A model generated the notes under the pieces. It had not been told where the DNA came from, did no database searches, and worked only from the letters and a program-made list of their open reading frames with translations. Positions 25,608 through 34,606 of a stretch of 64,000 bases of DNA are shown here, piece by piece. Position numbers and translations under genes: made by a program. Each line of letters opens with the position of its first letter. Position 1 is the first letter of the stretch. Source of the stretch: Legionella moravica DSM 19234 (lineage in GTDB: Bacteria > Pseudomonadota > Gammaproteobacteria > Legionellales > Legionellaceae); NCBI RefSeq assembly GCF_000423305.1, contig NZ_AUHS01000011.1, positions 111,585-175,584 on the forward strand, in the 5' to 3' direction.

Positions 25608-25650
25608 TTGGTGGGCCCACTAGGACTTGAACCTAGGACCAACGGATTAT
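25608..25650 (-). repeat. tRNA-Met 3'-half attachment repeat, copy 2
   Basis: The 43 bp from TTGGTGGGCCCAC to CGGATTAT are identical to copies 1 and 3, and GAGT beyond matches copy 3. It is the boundary between the two ~12-kb units. No 5' half of the tRNA follows. Confidence 0.85.
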
Positions 25651-25768
25651 GAGTTATATGTGATTAACAATTGCCCATCAATATCAGCAAATAACAATAA
25701 TTTAATCAGGAGGTTAACTTAAAACAGTTGTTCTTGTCTATTGTGGATTATTGTCACTTTTTATCTCT

Positions 25769-25788
25769 GAGTGCCCCACCAGTGCCCC
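25769..25788 (-). promoter_or_regulatory. Tandem GGGGCACT arm-type repeats, right of att copy 2
   Basis: GAGTGCCCCACCAGTGCCCC, same motif as at 13310 with one change. It is 119 bases from the att core. Confidence 0.5.
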
Positions 25789-25807
25789 ATGAATTCAACT
25801 GATATTT

Positions 25808-26053
25808 TTAAGAAGAACTATTAAGCTCAGAAATTAATTCTTTTTTCATGTCTAGAGTACAACCACCATTAAAATATATTTGCCAACTACCAGTGTTATT
25901 TTTTTCCTGAATCTTATCAACTAGCCAATCTTCAGTATTATCTTGGATAATTTCTGTACTAAATATTTTTTTGCTTTGTTTGTTATAGTATATGTCGCGA
26001 TTAAAATGATATTGAAAGTTATTTGAATTTAAAATTTCCTTTTTAGTTTTCAT
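25808..26053 (-). CDS. Small hypothetical protein
   Basis: An 81-residue polar protein (MKTKKEILNSNNFQYHFNRD at its start). GGAG lies 5 bases before the ATG at 26053; an ATG 21 bases upstream is less well supported. Family unknown. It lies at the left edge of the second unit. Confidence 0.5.
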   Translation of the reverse strand: MKTKKEILNSNNFQYHFNRDIYYNKQSKKIFSTEIIQDNTEDWLVDKIQEKNNTGSWQIYFNGGCTLDMKKELISELNSSS

Positions 26054-26157
26054 AACCTCTCCATTGTAGTGCACTTTCCTATGTTATGATTATAGAGCAA
26101 ATAGATTAAGTGACTTACACCCATATAATCATTGACCAATTTTAGCGATATAAATTA

Positions 26158-26955
26158 TCAAGGATTATAAATTTTGTTATATATAGGGAGATAAGTAACT
26201 TCAATATTAGCAAATAACTTAAGTACACCGTCATCAATTCTACTTCTTACAGAGAAAAAAACATGTTGTTTTTCTTTTACCCAACCAAGAGCTACAATCT
26301 CATTCTCATCTTCAGGAACTTTTTTAAGCACCATACCTTCGCCATATTTATCTCTAAGCTTTTCTAAAATCTCATTAATTTCTTCTTTACTATCTGTAGA
26401 ATAGGATAGGCTATATCCATATAGACTATTATCTAAAAAGTAATAACCTACATAAAAACTTTTGCTGTATTCTGGTAAAAACAATGAATTTTGCAATATC
26501 ATCACAACTTTCTCGGCATTATGAGTTGAACTTGGAGCTGGTTGTATTACTCCTCTCTCACCATCCATATCTGGCGGGATAAAACCTCCTCCCCACTTTG
26601 TGTTACCTTCACCATTAGCATGCTTAACTTCCTGTTCAGACATTCCCCATTTTGAATTTAAGATAGCTTTTGAAGAATTATTAGATATATAGGCATAGCA
26701 AAAAACTATTAAAGTTGCGATTATAATTAAACTGAGGGTTATAATTAATTTGTTCTTTGTCCAGTTCACTCCTTCTGATATCCACCAAAGGCAACTTATT
26801 ATAATCACTGGCAAAATGCCCAATATTAAAAATATAACCACACCTGTCATTACACTTTCAACATTTGCGAAAAATAGGGAAATAAGCATAGAACCAAATA
26901 GCCATAAAATTCCGAAAGATATACCTATCCTTTGTCTCAGAGGTAAACTTCGCAT
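26158..26955 (-). CDS. Membrane protein with extracytoplasmic domain
   Basis: A 265-residue protein. Three hydrophobic segments (about 10-30, 33-58 and 70-92) precede a soluble domain of ~170 residues that begins SSKAILNSKWGMSEQEVKHA. SKWGMSxxEV is seen in several exported proteins of unknown role. The domain is probably periplasmic. The first ATG is used, with AGGAAT before it. Function unknown. Confidence 0.6.
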   Translation of the reverse strand: MRSLPLRQRIGISFGILWLFGSMLISLFFANVESVMTGVVIFLILGILPVIIISCLWWISEGVNWTKNKLIITLSLIIIATLIVFCYAYISNNSSKAILNSKWGMSEQEVKHANGEGNTKWGGGFIPPDMDGERGVIQPAPSSTHNAEKVVMILQNSLFLPEYSKSFYVGYYFLDNSLYGYSLSYSTDSKEEINEILEKLRDKYGEGMVLKKVPEDENEIVALGWVKEKQHVFFSVRSRIDDGVLKLFANIEVTYLPIYNKIYNP

Positions 26956-27157
26956 AATTCATTCCTTTTATATAAATTTTGTCCCTATCCCCTTTATAAA
27001 ATATAGTAGATACGCTGGTGTAATGAAAAGAAATGTAACCAATGTCCGCTGATAACTACTGTCATTACTAGGTTTTTTATGATCTAATCAATGAAGGTTG
27101 ACACTATACACGCGCACGTCATGGACTCTGGATTTATGTAGGAATAGGAGGGTAAAT

Positions 27158-27421
27158 ATGGTTGCATTGTATTTTGATAAAAACTTTAATGTCCGCATTT
27201 CATTATTTGCTAATTCTCCGAAAACTCGACGATCTGAAAGGGGAACATGTAATGCTAAAACCAGAAAAAATACTCTATGTCATGCTCCGTCTGTTTGGGA
27301 CAACCTTAGAGATAGAGCTATAAACGGACGTTGTAAATTGCATGGTGGTCTGTCAACCGGCCCTAAAACCGAGTCTGGTCGACAAGCAATAAGAGAAAGT
27401 AATCGGAGGCGTAAAAAATAG
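27158..27421 (+). CDS. HGGxxxG-motif protein of islands and phages
   Basis: An 87-residue basic protein with CNAKTRKNTLCHAP and CKLHGGLSTGPKTESGRQ, i.e. a Cys pair followed by His-Gly-Gly-x-x-x-Gly-x-x-T. Small proteins with this pattern are common beside phage terminases and island genes; the role is not known, and metal binding by the Cys/His residues is plausible. AGGAGGG 6 bases before the ATG at 27158 fixes this start over one 60 bases earlier. Confidence 0.75.
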   Translation: MVALYFDKNFNVRISLFANSPKTRRSERGTCNAKTRKNTLCHAPSVWDNLRDRAINGRCKLHGGLSTGPKTESGRQAIRESNRRRKK

Positions 27422-27452
27422 AGTTGAATATTGGGCAAGACCCAAATATTTA

Positions 27453-29279
27453 TCAATCGTTTTTTGTGAATTTAGAATATTCTACAAACCTTCTAGCCTT
27501 ATCATTTTGGGCTTGTAAATATTGTAGTGTCGCTTTATGAAACCAAAAGGAAAAACCACCTTCCCAACCAGTATTTCGTTGCTTGTCACAGTTCCATAGG
27601 CAATCCATGCCTTGTAATTGCTCTAATTGATCAGGTTTAAGTACCATACCACTCTCTTGTTGCCTCAATAATTTTTCTTTACTTTTATTTCGCCAAACTG
27701 AAAAACAATTATCAGCTAAATCACTGATCGCCCCTGTTCCTTTATTATCTAATTTGCCAGGTGGCTGTGATTCATCAGCGCCTTTTCGAGGATGGACAAC
27801 TACATGAATATGACAGTTATGTTGATTTTTAAAATCACATAGTTGTTCAATAAACGTCTTTTGCGCTTTGTAGTCGTCTTCAGATATATCAAGTTTCATT
27901 AGTGAGTCAATTACAAAGACATCTATCCCATATCTCTGACGAGCATAAAGAAAAACATCTAGTAATCGTTTTGATTTGGCTGTTCCAACTAAATCAAATA
28001 TCCATAGTTTATCTTGATACCATTCATGGATTGCTTGAATATATTCTTTCGTAGGGGTGGATAGTGCCCCAGCTTGTCTAGTTAACCTCATTAATAGCTG
28101 TTTAGGTTTCAATTCAAGGCTGGCGATACAAACCTTAGCACCTTGCTGCATGCAGCTTAAAATAATTTGGCCCAGAAACTGACTTTTTCCATGTCCATTT
28201 ATCCCTGTCCATATAGAAAGCTCTTCTGGCCTGAATAAAATTGAATCTTTTACTTTTCCCCATGGTGAAAAGTACCCAAGAGGGGTATTGGGGGACGGAT
28301 AAAATTGCTCAATTACCTCATCCAGAAAGAGATATGCAGATTTCAGCTCGTCAGGATCGCAAGTTCGAGCCTCTTTAAAATATTGCTTTATTTCATCTCG
28401 CTGGATATTTGCAAGTAGACATTCATTTGGATCTTTGTAGGGTAGTTTTACAATTCGACATCGGTGTCTACCTAAACGTTCTACAAGTTCCGCGACAGCT
28501 AAATGTCCCTCTCTATCATCATCAAAGCATAGAAAAATTTCATCGAAAATACTTAACCGATCATATTCTGATTCAATCCAACGTTGCTTGTTACCGCTAC
28601 CACCTCCGAATGGGACCGATAGGGCAGGTATGCCATATTGATATAAAGTCATTGCATCTATTTCACCTTCACAGATAGTCACAGATCTTGTGGTGTCTGA
28701 AATTAAATGCCAGCCAAACAGACAAGGCTCACAGCTGCCTTCTACAGATATGATTTTTTTATTATTGGGGCGATATAAATCAAGATATTTGACAAAAAAA
28801 AGCTGATTATCGCGCCAATAGGGAAAAACAATTTGGTTATTTCGTGCCCCAATTCTAAAGGCCTTAATTGTTTCAAAATGTAATTTTCTTTTCTCTATTA
28901 GATATTGTTTGGCTTCGGATGAAGCATCATGTATTTCTTTATAGTTTTGTTTGGGTTTAATGTAATTTGGTTGTTTATATACAACAAAGCTGGGTTGAGA
29001 TATACCTAGATAAAGGGATGATTCTTTCATTGCATTAGCGATGTTTATTCTTTTGGTTTTAGCCCACAAATCAATTAGGTCACCACTGTCACCATTTGCG
29101 AAATCACACCATACACCAGATTTTTCACCATTAAGATGTACTTTTAATGATTTCCCAGTATCTCCATTAATATTCCCTGCACACCATTCACTGCCAATTT
29201 TTTTTCCATTTGGTAATAGTAAACGTGCAATTTCTTCAGCCCGTTGAGCTAATAATTTTGATATTTCTTTGGGCATCAT
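27453..29279 (-). CDS. Primase-helicase (Toprim plus DnaB-like, T7 gp4 type)
   Basis: A 608-residue replication protein. The N-terminal ~90 residues resemble the primase zinc-binding region (VHLNGEKSGVWCDFANGDSG) but without the full Cys set. The Toprim domain has ICEGEIDAMTL (about 200-210) and FDDDREG (about 250). The helicase domain has Walker A GINGHGKS (about 363) and Walker B VFVIDSLM (about 455). It should prime and unwind DNA when the element replicates. The start of the gene is 2 bases from the stop of the upstream replication protein; MMPKE leaves two start choices. Confidence 0.88.
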   Translation of the reverse strand: MMPKEISKLLAQRAEEIARLLLPNGKKIGSEWCAGNINGDTGKSLKVHLNGEKSGVWCDFANGDSGDLIDLWAKTKRINIANAMKESSLYLGISQPSFVVYKQPNYIKPKQNYKEIHDASSEAKQYLIEKRKLHFETIKAFRIGARNNQIVFPYWRDNQLFFVKYLDLYRPNNKKIISVEGSCEPCLFGWHLISDTTRSVTICEGEIDAMTLYQYGIPALSVPFGGGSGNKQRWIESEYDRLSIFDEIFLCFDDDREGHLAVAELVERLGRHRCRIVKLPYKDPNECLLANIQRDEIKQYFKEARTCDPDELKSAYLFLDEVIEQFYPSPNTPLGYFSPWGKVKDSILFRPEELSIWTGINGHGKSQFLGQIILSCMQQGAKVCIASLELKPKQLLMRLTRQAGALSTPTKEYIQAIHEWYQDKLWIFDLVGTAKSKRLLDVFLYARQRYGIDVFVIDSLMKLDISEDDYKAQKTFIEQLCDFKNQHNCHIHVVVHPRKGADESQPPGKLDNKGTGAISDLADNCFSVWRNKSKEKLLRQQESGMVLKPDQLEQLQGMDCLWNCDKQRNTGWEGGFSFWFHKATLQYLQAQNDKARRFVEYSKFTKND

Positions 29280-29281
29280 GA

Positions 29282-30055
29282 TTAAATTACTCCTTTCATA
29301 AACTCAGGTAATGAGCAATTAAGATCGTTATTACCTAGTAACTTGTTATTGCTAGTATTAATGAAATTTTCAATATGTGTTGAGTCACGTAATATTAATT
29401 CAATATCATTGTAAATCTGACCAGCATTATTTTTCCCCATGTGGAATGGTGATTTGCTACAACCATCTATTGCTTTTTTTAGCTCTATCTTGGTGTAACT
29501 ATTTAATGCATTTTTTATTCGTTGTTCGCGTTTCTTATCCATTTTTGCTTTTGGGTGATTCATTACCTCTTGCCAATAGCTAAAAATTTCTTTTATGTCA
29601 GATATGATATTTGTTTTGGGCTTAGAATCAGAATCTGTTGATGTGGATTTTTTGATGATATTACTATTGTTATTAGAAGTGCCTTTGGCACTGAGGGGGA
29701 GTGCTTTCTGCACTTGGAGGTAAGTGCTACCTGCATCTGGGTGCTGTGGGCACTGGGTGGACATTGCACTGGGTTGTTCGATAATATTTAAATTAAAAGC
29801 GTACTGATTATTACGTCCTAAAATTCTAGTAATCTTTAGCAATCCTTTATTTTCAAGAGCTTTTATTGCTCTTTTGATTGAATCAACTGATAGGCTACAA
29901 TCATTTGCAAGAGATGGTATTGAAGGATAACAGCTTGATTTTTTCCCCATATAGCTGGCTAAAAAGAACATAACCAATTTTTCATGTGCATGTAGGTTAT
30001 AGTCACCAGATTTTCTGTGACGTAAAAAACGATCTATGGTAATTTGTGATTGCAT
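29282..30055 (-). CDS. Replication HTH protein (phage O-like initiator)
   Basis: A 257-residue protein. The N-terminal winged HTH (about 20-80: EKLVMFFLASYMG ... SIPSLANDCSLSVDSIKRAI) is of the helix_turn_36 type found in phage and plasmid initiators. A Ser/Thr/Asn-rich linker (100-150) leads to a C-terminal helical domain (SYWQEVMNHPKAKMDKKREQ) like that of phage O/DnaT-type proteins. It should recognise the element's origin and recruit the downstream primase-helicase. Confidence 0.75.
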   Translation of the reverse strand: MQSQITIDRFLRHRKSGDYNLHAHEKLVMFFLASYMGKKSSCYPSIPSLANDCSLSVDSIKRAIKALENKGLLKITRILGRNNQYAFNLNIIEQPSAMSTQCPQHPDAGSTYLQVQKALPLSAKGTSNNNSNIIKKSTSTDSDSKPKTNIISDIKEIFSYWQEVMNHPKAKMDKKREQRIKNALNSYTKIELKKAIDGCSKSPFHMGKNNAGQIYNDIELILRDSTHIENFINTSNNKLLGNNDLNCSLPEFMKGVI

Positions 30056-30155
30056 AGTTTTTTCATCCCAATAAGGCGGATGCTTGCAAAGTGGTTTTAT
30101 AAGTATAAAACTGACTGAGTTTCGTTACTCATATCGACTCGCAAGCATTCAGCTC

Positions 30156-30335
30156 TTATTTGTCATCTATTGTTTTGATAATGTTCTTAAGCTCATGTAA
30201 ATTTTGTCTTATTAACGTAATACCTGGGTTATTTTCGCAATATGAATTTGCTATTTGCAGGGCTTGTATAAGACTTTTAACGCAGCATCTCAATCGATTA
30301 ATATCAATGGACTGTATAGAAACGGAATTGTTCAC
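30156..30335 (-). CDS. Small conserved-looking protein, GTG start
   Basis: A 59-residue helical protein (NNSVSIQSIDINRLRCCVKS at its start). AAGGAG lies 8 bases before a GTG start, and the stop of the previous gene and this start share a base (TAGTG), so translation is coupled. It is shorter than usual gene-finding cutoffs. Family unknown; its place between the HTH protein and the replication initiator suggests a role in element control. Confidence 0.65.
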   Translation of the reverse strand: MNNSVSIQSIDINRLRCCVKSLIQALQIANSYCENNPGITLIRQNLHELKNIIKTIDDK

Positions 30336-30628
30336 TATGGAGTCTCCTTTCTGCCACGGTAAAGATATAGACCTATACGATGAACTGCCCCGTTATTGTC
30401 AGTCTGATAAACCCAATGAGTATCAATTAAATATCCTTTTTTTCTTAACTCTAATACCCGTCCACTTGGATGAGGGATTCCATATTTATCACGAGCTTCA
30501 AAGGTAGATAATGTGGGTGAATTTTTAAAATGCTTTAATATTCTTTTATGTTGTGCTAGTAATGAGTTGTCATAAGTAGGCTTTCTTTTAAGGTTGCCCA
30601 GATTTTCTGGGCTGCTTTTCTTCTCCAT
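30335..30628 (-). CDS. Helix-turn-helix protein of the element control region
   Basis: A 97-residue protein with a winged HTH: LAQHKRILKHFKNSPTLSTF, then ARDKYGIPHPSGRVLELRKK, a pattern of the HTH_39 type seen in phage replication/control genes. The ATG at 30628 directly follows the AlpA stop; an upstream in-frame ATG at 30661 would overlap alpA and is less likely. Confidence 0.7.
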   Translation of the reverse strand: MEKKSSPENLGNLKRKPTYDNSLLAQHKRILKHFKNSPTLSTFEARDKYGIPHPSGRVLELRKKGYLIDTHWVYQTDNNGAVHRIGLYLYRGRKETP

Positions 30629-30630
30629 GA

Positions 30631-30858
30631 TTATTTCCCTTTTCCTTGACTTGCAATCCATTCAAAAAATGCTGCTTCGTCAATAAGCACACGTTTGCCA
30701 ACTTTTACGACTACGTTTTCAAAGCCATTTGTTTTTTTGTTGAAAATCAAATTGCGTAATGCCGCAATAGATGGCCAATCGTGATACCTATCCCAATGGG
30801 GTACCGGAATGTAATGAGGGTGTTTTTTGCTGAATGATGGTTCTTCTTTAATCATCAT
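30631..30858 (-). CDS. AlpA-like excisionase/regulator
   Basis: A 75-residue protein. WPSIAALRNLIFNKKTNGFE, then VVVKVGKRVLIDEAAFFEWI, is the winged-helix of AlpA/excisionase factors, which control integrase expression or excision in P4-type elements. It heads a run of minus-strand genes (HTH, small ORF, initiator, primase) and is preceded by an inverted repeat at 30945-30980. Confidence 0.75.
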   Translation of the reverse strand: MMIKEEPSFSKKHPHYIPVPHWDRYHDWPSIAALRNLIFNKKTNGFENVVVKVGKRVLIDEAAFFEWIASQGKGK

Positions 30859-30944
30859 ACTGACTCCTACTGGTTAAGGTTAATGCAGCGTTATTGCCGT
30901 TAGTCAGTAAGATGTCATATTATTTGTAGTTAAAAAATTCAGGT

Positions 30945-30980
30945 AATTAGGGTGATTTTTAATAAAAAAATACCCTAATT
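30945..30980. promoter_or_regulatory. Inverted repeat before the AlpA operon
   Basis: AATTAGGGT and ACCCTAATT are 9-bp perfect arms 18 bases apart, 87 bases upstream of alpA. Probably an operator of the element's control genes; alternatively the end of the minus-strand gene at 31050. Confidence 0.5.
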
Positions 30981-31049
30981 TTAGAGGCCATAATATATGG
31001 GAAAGTTTTGGAAATAGGGGTAAAAAATTATTTTGGTAATAATAGGTTG

Positions 31050-31733
31050 TTACCCAAACAACGCTTGTAGTCGTTTTAAATCCTCACACTTATTTCCTTT
31101 TACCCCATTTTGGAATTTAAATTCTGTGCAACTCAAATAGTTTTCAGCTATTGTTGATGGGCTAGTATTAAAAATTTTAGGATATAATTTTTTTAAAATT
31201 ATAATGAATCCTTTTTTTGGAGTGGGCATCTTATTTTTATCAATAAATATGTTGTGCTTTTGGGCTGTGATAATTAATTCATTGATGGCACTGATCATAT
31301 CTTTTAATTTTTGCTCTGATTTTTTCGTTTTTGGAGGGTTGGAGCTTTGCCGATTACATTTATTGATAACTTCTTTTTTCTCGGAAGAGGGGGCGGTGAT
31401 GTTTAAAATGAATAAATTTACTGGAGGTGGTTCCTTTTGTGTTTTTGAAGGTAGATCTATATTTAATTGAGTTTTAGAAAAATTTTCTGGTTCGTAATCA
31501 CTTAGCAATTTCTGTCTGGTTTGGCTAGCACTTATAAAATTTTGAAGATCCGTAGGAGCATTAAATGATGGACTATTTATCTTTATGTTTTTTGATAAAT
31601 TTTTTATAAAATCGACTTTAGGTATTACACAAATTGCTTCTAATTGTTTTTTTGTATTTTCAGCGGATTTTGCAAAATACTCTGCTACAGCAAGACTAGC
31701 GTGCATTGACTCCAATGCTTTTGTAACTAACAT
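31050..31733 (-). CDS. Hypothetical protein downstream of the integrase
   Basis: A 227-residue basic protein. The first ~60 residues and the last ~90 (KLKDMISAINELIITAQKHN) look helical; the middle (60-140) is a low-complexity Ser/Pro/Lys linker. The family is not recognised. It starts 9 bases after the integrase stop on the same strand, so the two are likely co-transcribed. Confidence 0.55.
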   Translation of the reverse strand: MLVTKALESMHASLAVAEYFAKSAENTKKQLEAICVIPKVDFIKNLSKNIKINSPSFNAPTDLQNFISASQTRQKLLSDYEPENFSKTQLNIDLPSKTQKEPPPVNLFILNITAPSSEKKEVINKCNRQSSNPPKTKKSEQKLKDMISAINELIITAQKHNIFIDKNKMPTPKKGFIIILKKLYPKIFNTSPSTIAENYLSCTEFKFQNGVKGNKCEDLKRLQALFG

Positions 31734-31742
31734 AGTATGTCC

Positions 31743-32810
31743 TTATATATTATTGTTAAAAATCTTCTCATTCATACTGGCTACCACTTTGCTGGTGTGT
31801 GCATCAGACAAGTGGGCATAACGTTTAACCATTTGCAAAGTTTTATGACCCAAAATTTCAGCTATTTCGGCAAGGCTTGCTCCATTCATGACTAGATATG
31901 ATGCACAGCTATGTCGTAAGTCATGCCATCGAAAATCAGCTATTTCTGCTCTTAGTAATGCATTTTCAAAGGGAGTGCGGAGATCAATGGATTTTTGGAA
32001 GTTATGACTGGGAAAAACAAAATCGCAGTTTACATGGCGGACTTTCGCATGCTCTTTCATTAATTCAAGAGCATGGCCAGCTAGGGGTAATACCCTACGT
32101 TCACCATTCTTAGTTTCGTGAAGCACGATAATGCCACGATTTAAATCAACATCTTTCCAACGTAAGCCTAAAATTTCCATTTTTCGGCCTCCAGTGGATA
32201 AAGCTAATACAACAGCTATGTATAAGTATGGACTTTCGCTGTTTTTACACTCAGATAATAATTTTGCTCGTTCCTCATCGGATAAAAATCTCACGCGACC
32301 ACTTGGTTCTCTAGGCTTTGTGACTTTACGAAGTGGGTTTTCATCGACCCATCCCCATTCTTTTACTGCAATGGTATAGGCATGAGATAGGGCAGCCAAA
32401 TAACGTACAACAGTAGATGGTGATCGTAATTCATTGCGAGAAGTTGTTCCTGCTGCTAATTCATCTCTTTTTTCAGCTATCAATGCAGGTGATATCTCAG
32501 CTAAGCTATATTCTCCTAATTCTTGCTTCCACCAATTCAGATGGAGAATGGTATTTTTGCTGTTTTTAGGTTTTTTAGGGATAAACTCTTTGATATATCT
32601 GTTAATCATTTCTGCGAGAGTTCTGCGTTTAGCTTCGCTTGTTTTGAAATGCCGACCTTCACGGATTGCTGATTCCGTTTGTTGTACCCATTTCCTAGCA
32701 TCTGTTAGTCGTTCAAAAGTTGCTGTTTGTACAGGAAAACCTTTGAGTCTAATTTTTACTCGGTAGGATGTTTTACCATCTTGCGCTGATCTCTTCTCAA
32801 TACTAGCCAT
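31743..32810 (-). CDS. Tyrosine integrase of the second unit
   Basis: A 355-residue recombinase. The N-terminal AP2-like arm-binding domain (YRVKIRLKGFPVQTATFERL) is followed by a SAM-like core-binding domain (about 60-160). Catalytic residues: Arg in TGGRKMEILGL (near 205), HDLRHSCASY (near 300), LGHKTLQMVKRYAHL (His and Tyr near 325-334). The ATG at 32810 starts MASIEKRSAQDG, as usual for this family; an upstream ATG at 32849 would add a hydrophobic stretch. GGGACA tandem repeats lie ~200 bases upstream. It should act on the tRNA-Met att repeats at 25608 and/or 38145. Confidence 0.9.
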   Translation of the reverse strand: MASIEKRSAQDGKTSYRVKIRLKGFPVQTATFERLTDARKWVQQTESAIREGRHFKTSEAKRRTLAEMINRYIKEFIPKKPKNSKNTILHLNWWKQELGEYSLAEISPALIAEKRDELAAGTTSRNELRSPSTVVRYLAALSHAYTIAVKEWGWVDENPLRKVTKPREPSGRVRFLSDEERAKLLSECKNSESPYLYIAVVLALSTGGRKMEILGLRWKDVDLNRGIIVLHETKNGERRVLPLAGHALELMKEHAKVRHVNCDFVFPSHNFQKSIDLRTPFENALLRAEIADFRWHDLRHSCASYLVMNGASLAEIAEILGHKTLQMVKRYAHLSDAHTSKVVASMNEKIFNNNI

Positions 32811-33006
32811 AACAATTAATAAAAAATAAAAACACACTACAACAGTCAAATTATTAAGTCAAGATTTATCCATATTGAGCCTTTATTATTCATTGAGAAT
32901 TGCAAGACATAACTAAAACACAAGGAGTCATATGAATATTAATCATATTGAAATTTTCAATAAGTGATTATATTTACAAGGAATAATTAATATTTTAATT
33001 TATCAT

Positions 33007-33024
33007 GGGACACTCAAGGGACAT
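33007..33024. promoter_or_regulatory. Tandem GGGACA repeats upstream of the integrase
   Basis: GGGACACTCAAGGGACAT, related to the GTGTCCC/GTGCCCC repeats beside att copies 1 to 3. Probable arm-binding sites of the integrase at 31743. Confidence 0.45.
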
Positions 33025-33067
33025 TTGAAGCGGAAAATTACTAAAATATTGCAATTCCAAATTAAAT

Positions 33068-33415
33068 ATGATTAAATATTGCACATTTCGTGGTTGCGAA
33101 TTTAATATGGTTCCCCAAGGCAATAAAATATTACCAAAGAAATATCCTCTGGGCGCGGCTCTTTTATATCTTCGCGGCGCCAGAAAAAACCTTGATGAGT
33201 CCTTAAGTTCTAAGGATAGAGAACTAATTTGGATTAGGCGTAAAGAACTTTCAGTTATTCTAAATGGAATAGAAGAAAGCCATAAGGAAGAATCTGTTAA
33301 GCAATCGCTTGTTACATATTATTTAATCAATAATTTAGAAATTGAAATAAGTTTATCTATAGCTATGCTGGATGCCGCTTCTTCTTATCTATCTGCTGCA
33401 CTTTCTCTGGCTTGA
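33068..33415 (+). CDS. Hypothetical protein
   Basis: A 115-residue helical protein (GAALLYLRGARKNLDESLSS in the middle). It may start at the internal Met 13. Its 3' end overlaps that of the minus-strand gene at 33363-33959 by 53 bases, so one of the two may be shorter. It is the only plus-strand frame in the second unit's right half. Family unknown. Confidence 0.4.
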   Translation: MIKYCTFRGCEFNMVPQGNKILPKKYPLGAALLYLRGARKNLDESLSSKDRELIWIRRKELSVILNGIEESHKEESVKQSLVTYYLINNLEIEISLSIAMLDAASSYLSAALSLA

Positions 33416-33959
33416 GTATTTTTGTTAATTTAGTAATTTCCTTTGCGTAATTCGATTTTGTGGCATGGAGTATCAAAGCCCAAAGATGATATTGATATGC
33501 ATTGTTTTTTTTCTTCTCAATGAGCTCTAAATTATCAAGTCCAGCTTTAAATTCAGTTAATGCTGGTTTTTTCAGATTTGTGCGGTATTGCTTCTCAGCA
33601 AGGCGTAAGGAATAGGCGCTCTTATAATCATTAAAAATTTCAAAAAAAGATTTTCTTACAAATTCTGTGCTATCACTCGGTTTATGCATTTTTGTGTGGT
33701 AGTGATGTGCAGGGCTACCATGACCTACAATCTTATATTCTATTCGTATGTTAGCATCTGGTTTACCGCGATAAATAGTTTCAATTTCTTTAAAAAATCC
33801 TTTAATTGTATTTTCGGCTTCTTGAAAGAGTTGGTTTAAATTGTTTTTTGGTAATTTAGTATTTAGTGGAATAATTCGCACACTATAATTTTCATCAACT
33901 GCCATAAAGCTAATTGATTTTTCAGAGCTGTCCCAACGAAATGCTGCAATAATATCCAT
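33363..33959 (-). CDS. Hypothetical protein with structured leader
   Basis: A 198-residue protein, not recognised. The N-terminal ~100 residues look alpha/beta (AAFRWDSSEKSISFMAVDEN, then IRIEYKIVGHGSPAHHYHTK), the rest helical and Lys-rich. AAAGGAG 9 bases before the ATG is a good ribosome-binding site and directly follows a string of hairpins (33976-34200), so leader-mediated control is possible. Confidence 0.55.
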   Translation of the reverse strand: MDIIAAFRWDSSEKSISFMAVDENYSVRIIPLNTKLPKNNLNQLFQEAENTIKGFFKEIETIYRGKPDANIRIEYKIVGHGSPAHHYHTKMHKPSDSTEFVRKSFFEIFNDYKSAYSLRLAEKQYRTNLKKPALTEFKAGLDNLELIEKKKNNAYQYHLWALILHATKSNYAKEITKLTKILKPEKVQQIDKKKRHPA

Positions 33960-33975
33960 ATTTATTGACTCCTTT

Positions 33976-34200
33976 GCCCCAAAGGGGGTGGCGAAAACGC
34001 CTTATGTAGACTTAACGCCTACTTGGTTGAGACCGCCAGTAAGCACGAACATGAACAGGGAAGCTTGATAGCTTTCTCCAATGTTGCCTTACATAAACGG
34101 TTTTTAGCTTGTTCAGCATAAAGCACCTTTATTATTTTCTTGGATTAGTCCAAGCCCTCTTAGAGCATTATTGCCCTTCATCACAGCAATTGCTCAGAGG
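33976..34200 (-). ncRNA. Candidate structured leader or small RNA
   Basis: About 225 non-coding bases with at least five separate stems: CCCC/GGGG (33977-33988), GGCG/CGCC with an AAAA loop (33990-34001), GTAG/CTAC (34006-34022), CTTGGA/TCCAAG (34139-34154) and a long stem CCTCT..GAGC / GCTC..AGAGG (34157-34200). The last two stems before the gene flank its ribosome-binding site on the minus strand. No known riboswitch core was recognised. It could be a 5' leader of the gene at 33363 or an independent RNA. Confidence 0.45.
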
Positions 34201-34298
34201 AAAAATAATAATAAGGCAAGACGCCACTGTTTAATTATAGAGCATAAATGAGTCCTCATTTTCTAAACTAGACTAAAAATAGATAAAAATGGCAAATA

Positions 34299-34463
34299 AT
34301 GAGAAAAAACAATGAACAGGACTTAATAGTTCCTATTAGGCCATTTTTAAAATGGGCTGGTGGTAAGTTTCATATAATAAATAAGATTCGAGCCAGCTTA
34401 CCTCAGGGGTCTCGTTTGATTGAGCCGTTTGTAGGTTCTGGAGCAGTTTTTTTAAATACATGA
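34299..34463 (+). pseudogene. N-terminal fragment of a Dam-type adenine methyltransferase
   Basis: A 54-codon frame reads VPIRPFLKWAGGKFHIINKI, then LPQGSRLIEPFVGSGAVFLN, then stops. PFLKWAGGK and EPFVGSGAVF are the first two signature motifs (SAM-binding) of Dam/D12-class GATC methyltransferases. The target-recognition and DPPY parts are missing. Such dam copies are common phage/island genes. Confidence 0.85.
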
Positions 34464-34606
34464 ATATGGGCTCAATAATGCCTTTTGCTTATTGCTAGTA
34501 GGGTAATTTTATAATTCTTTAAATTCGTGAATAGCAGAGCCCCAAATATTTTCCAATTTTATTAAAGCAAAAAGGCAAGATCTGCACCCTTTATGCAATC
34601 ATATTT

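Noticed and set aside
30160..30507. A 115-codon plus-strand frame
   Set aside because: It lies opposite two well-supported minus-strand genes with ribosome-binding sites and coupled ends.
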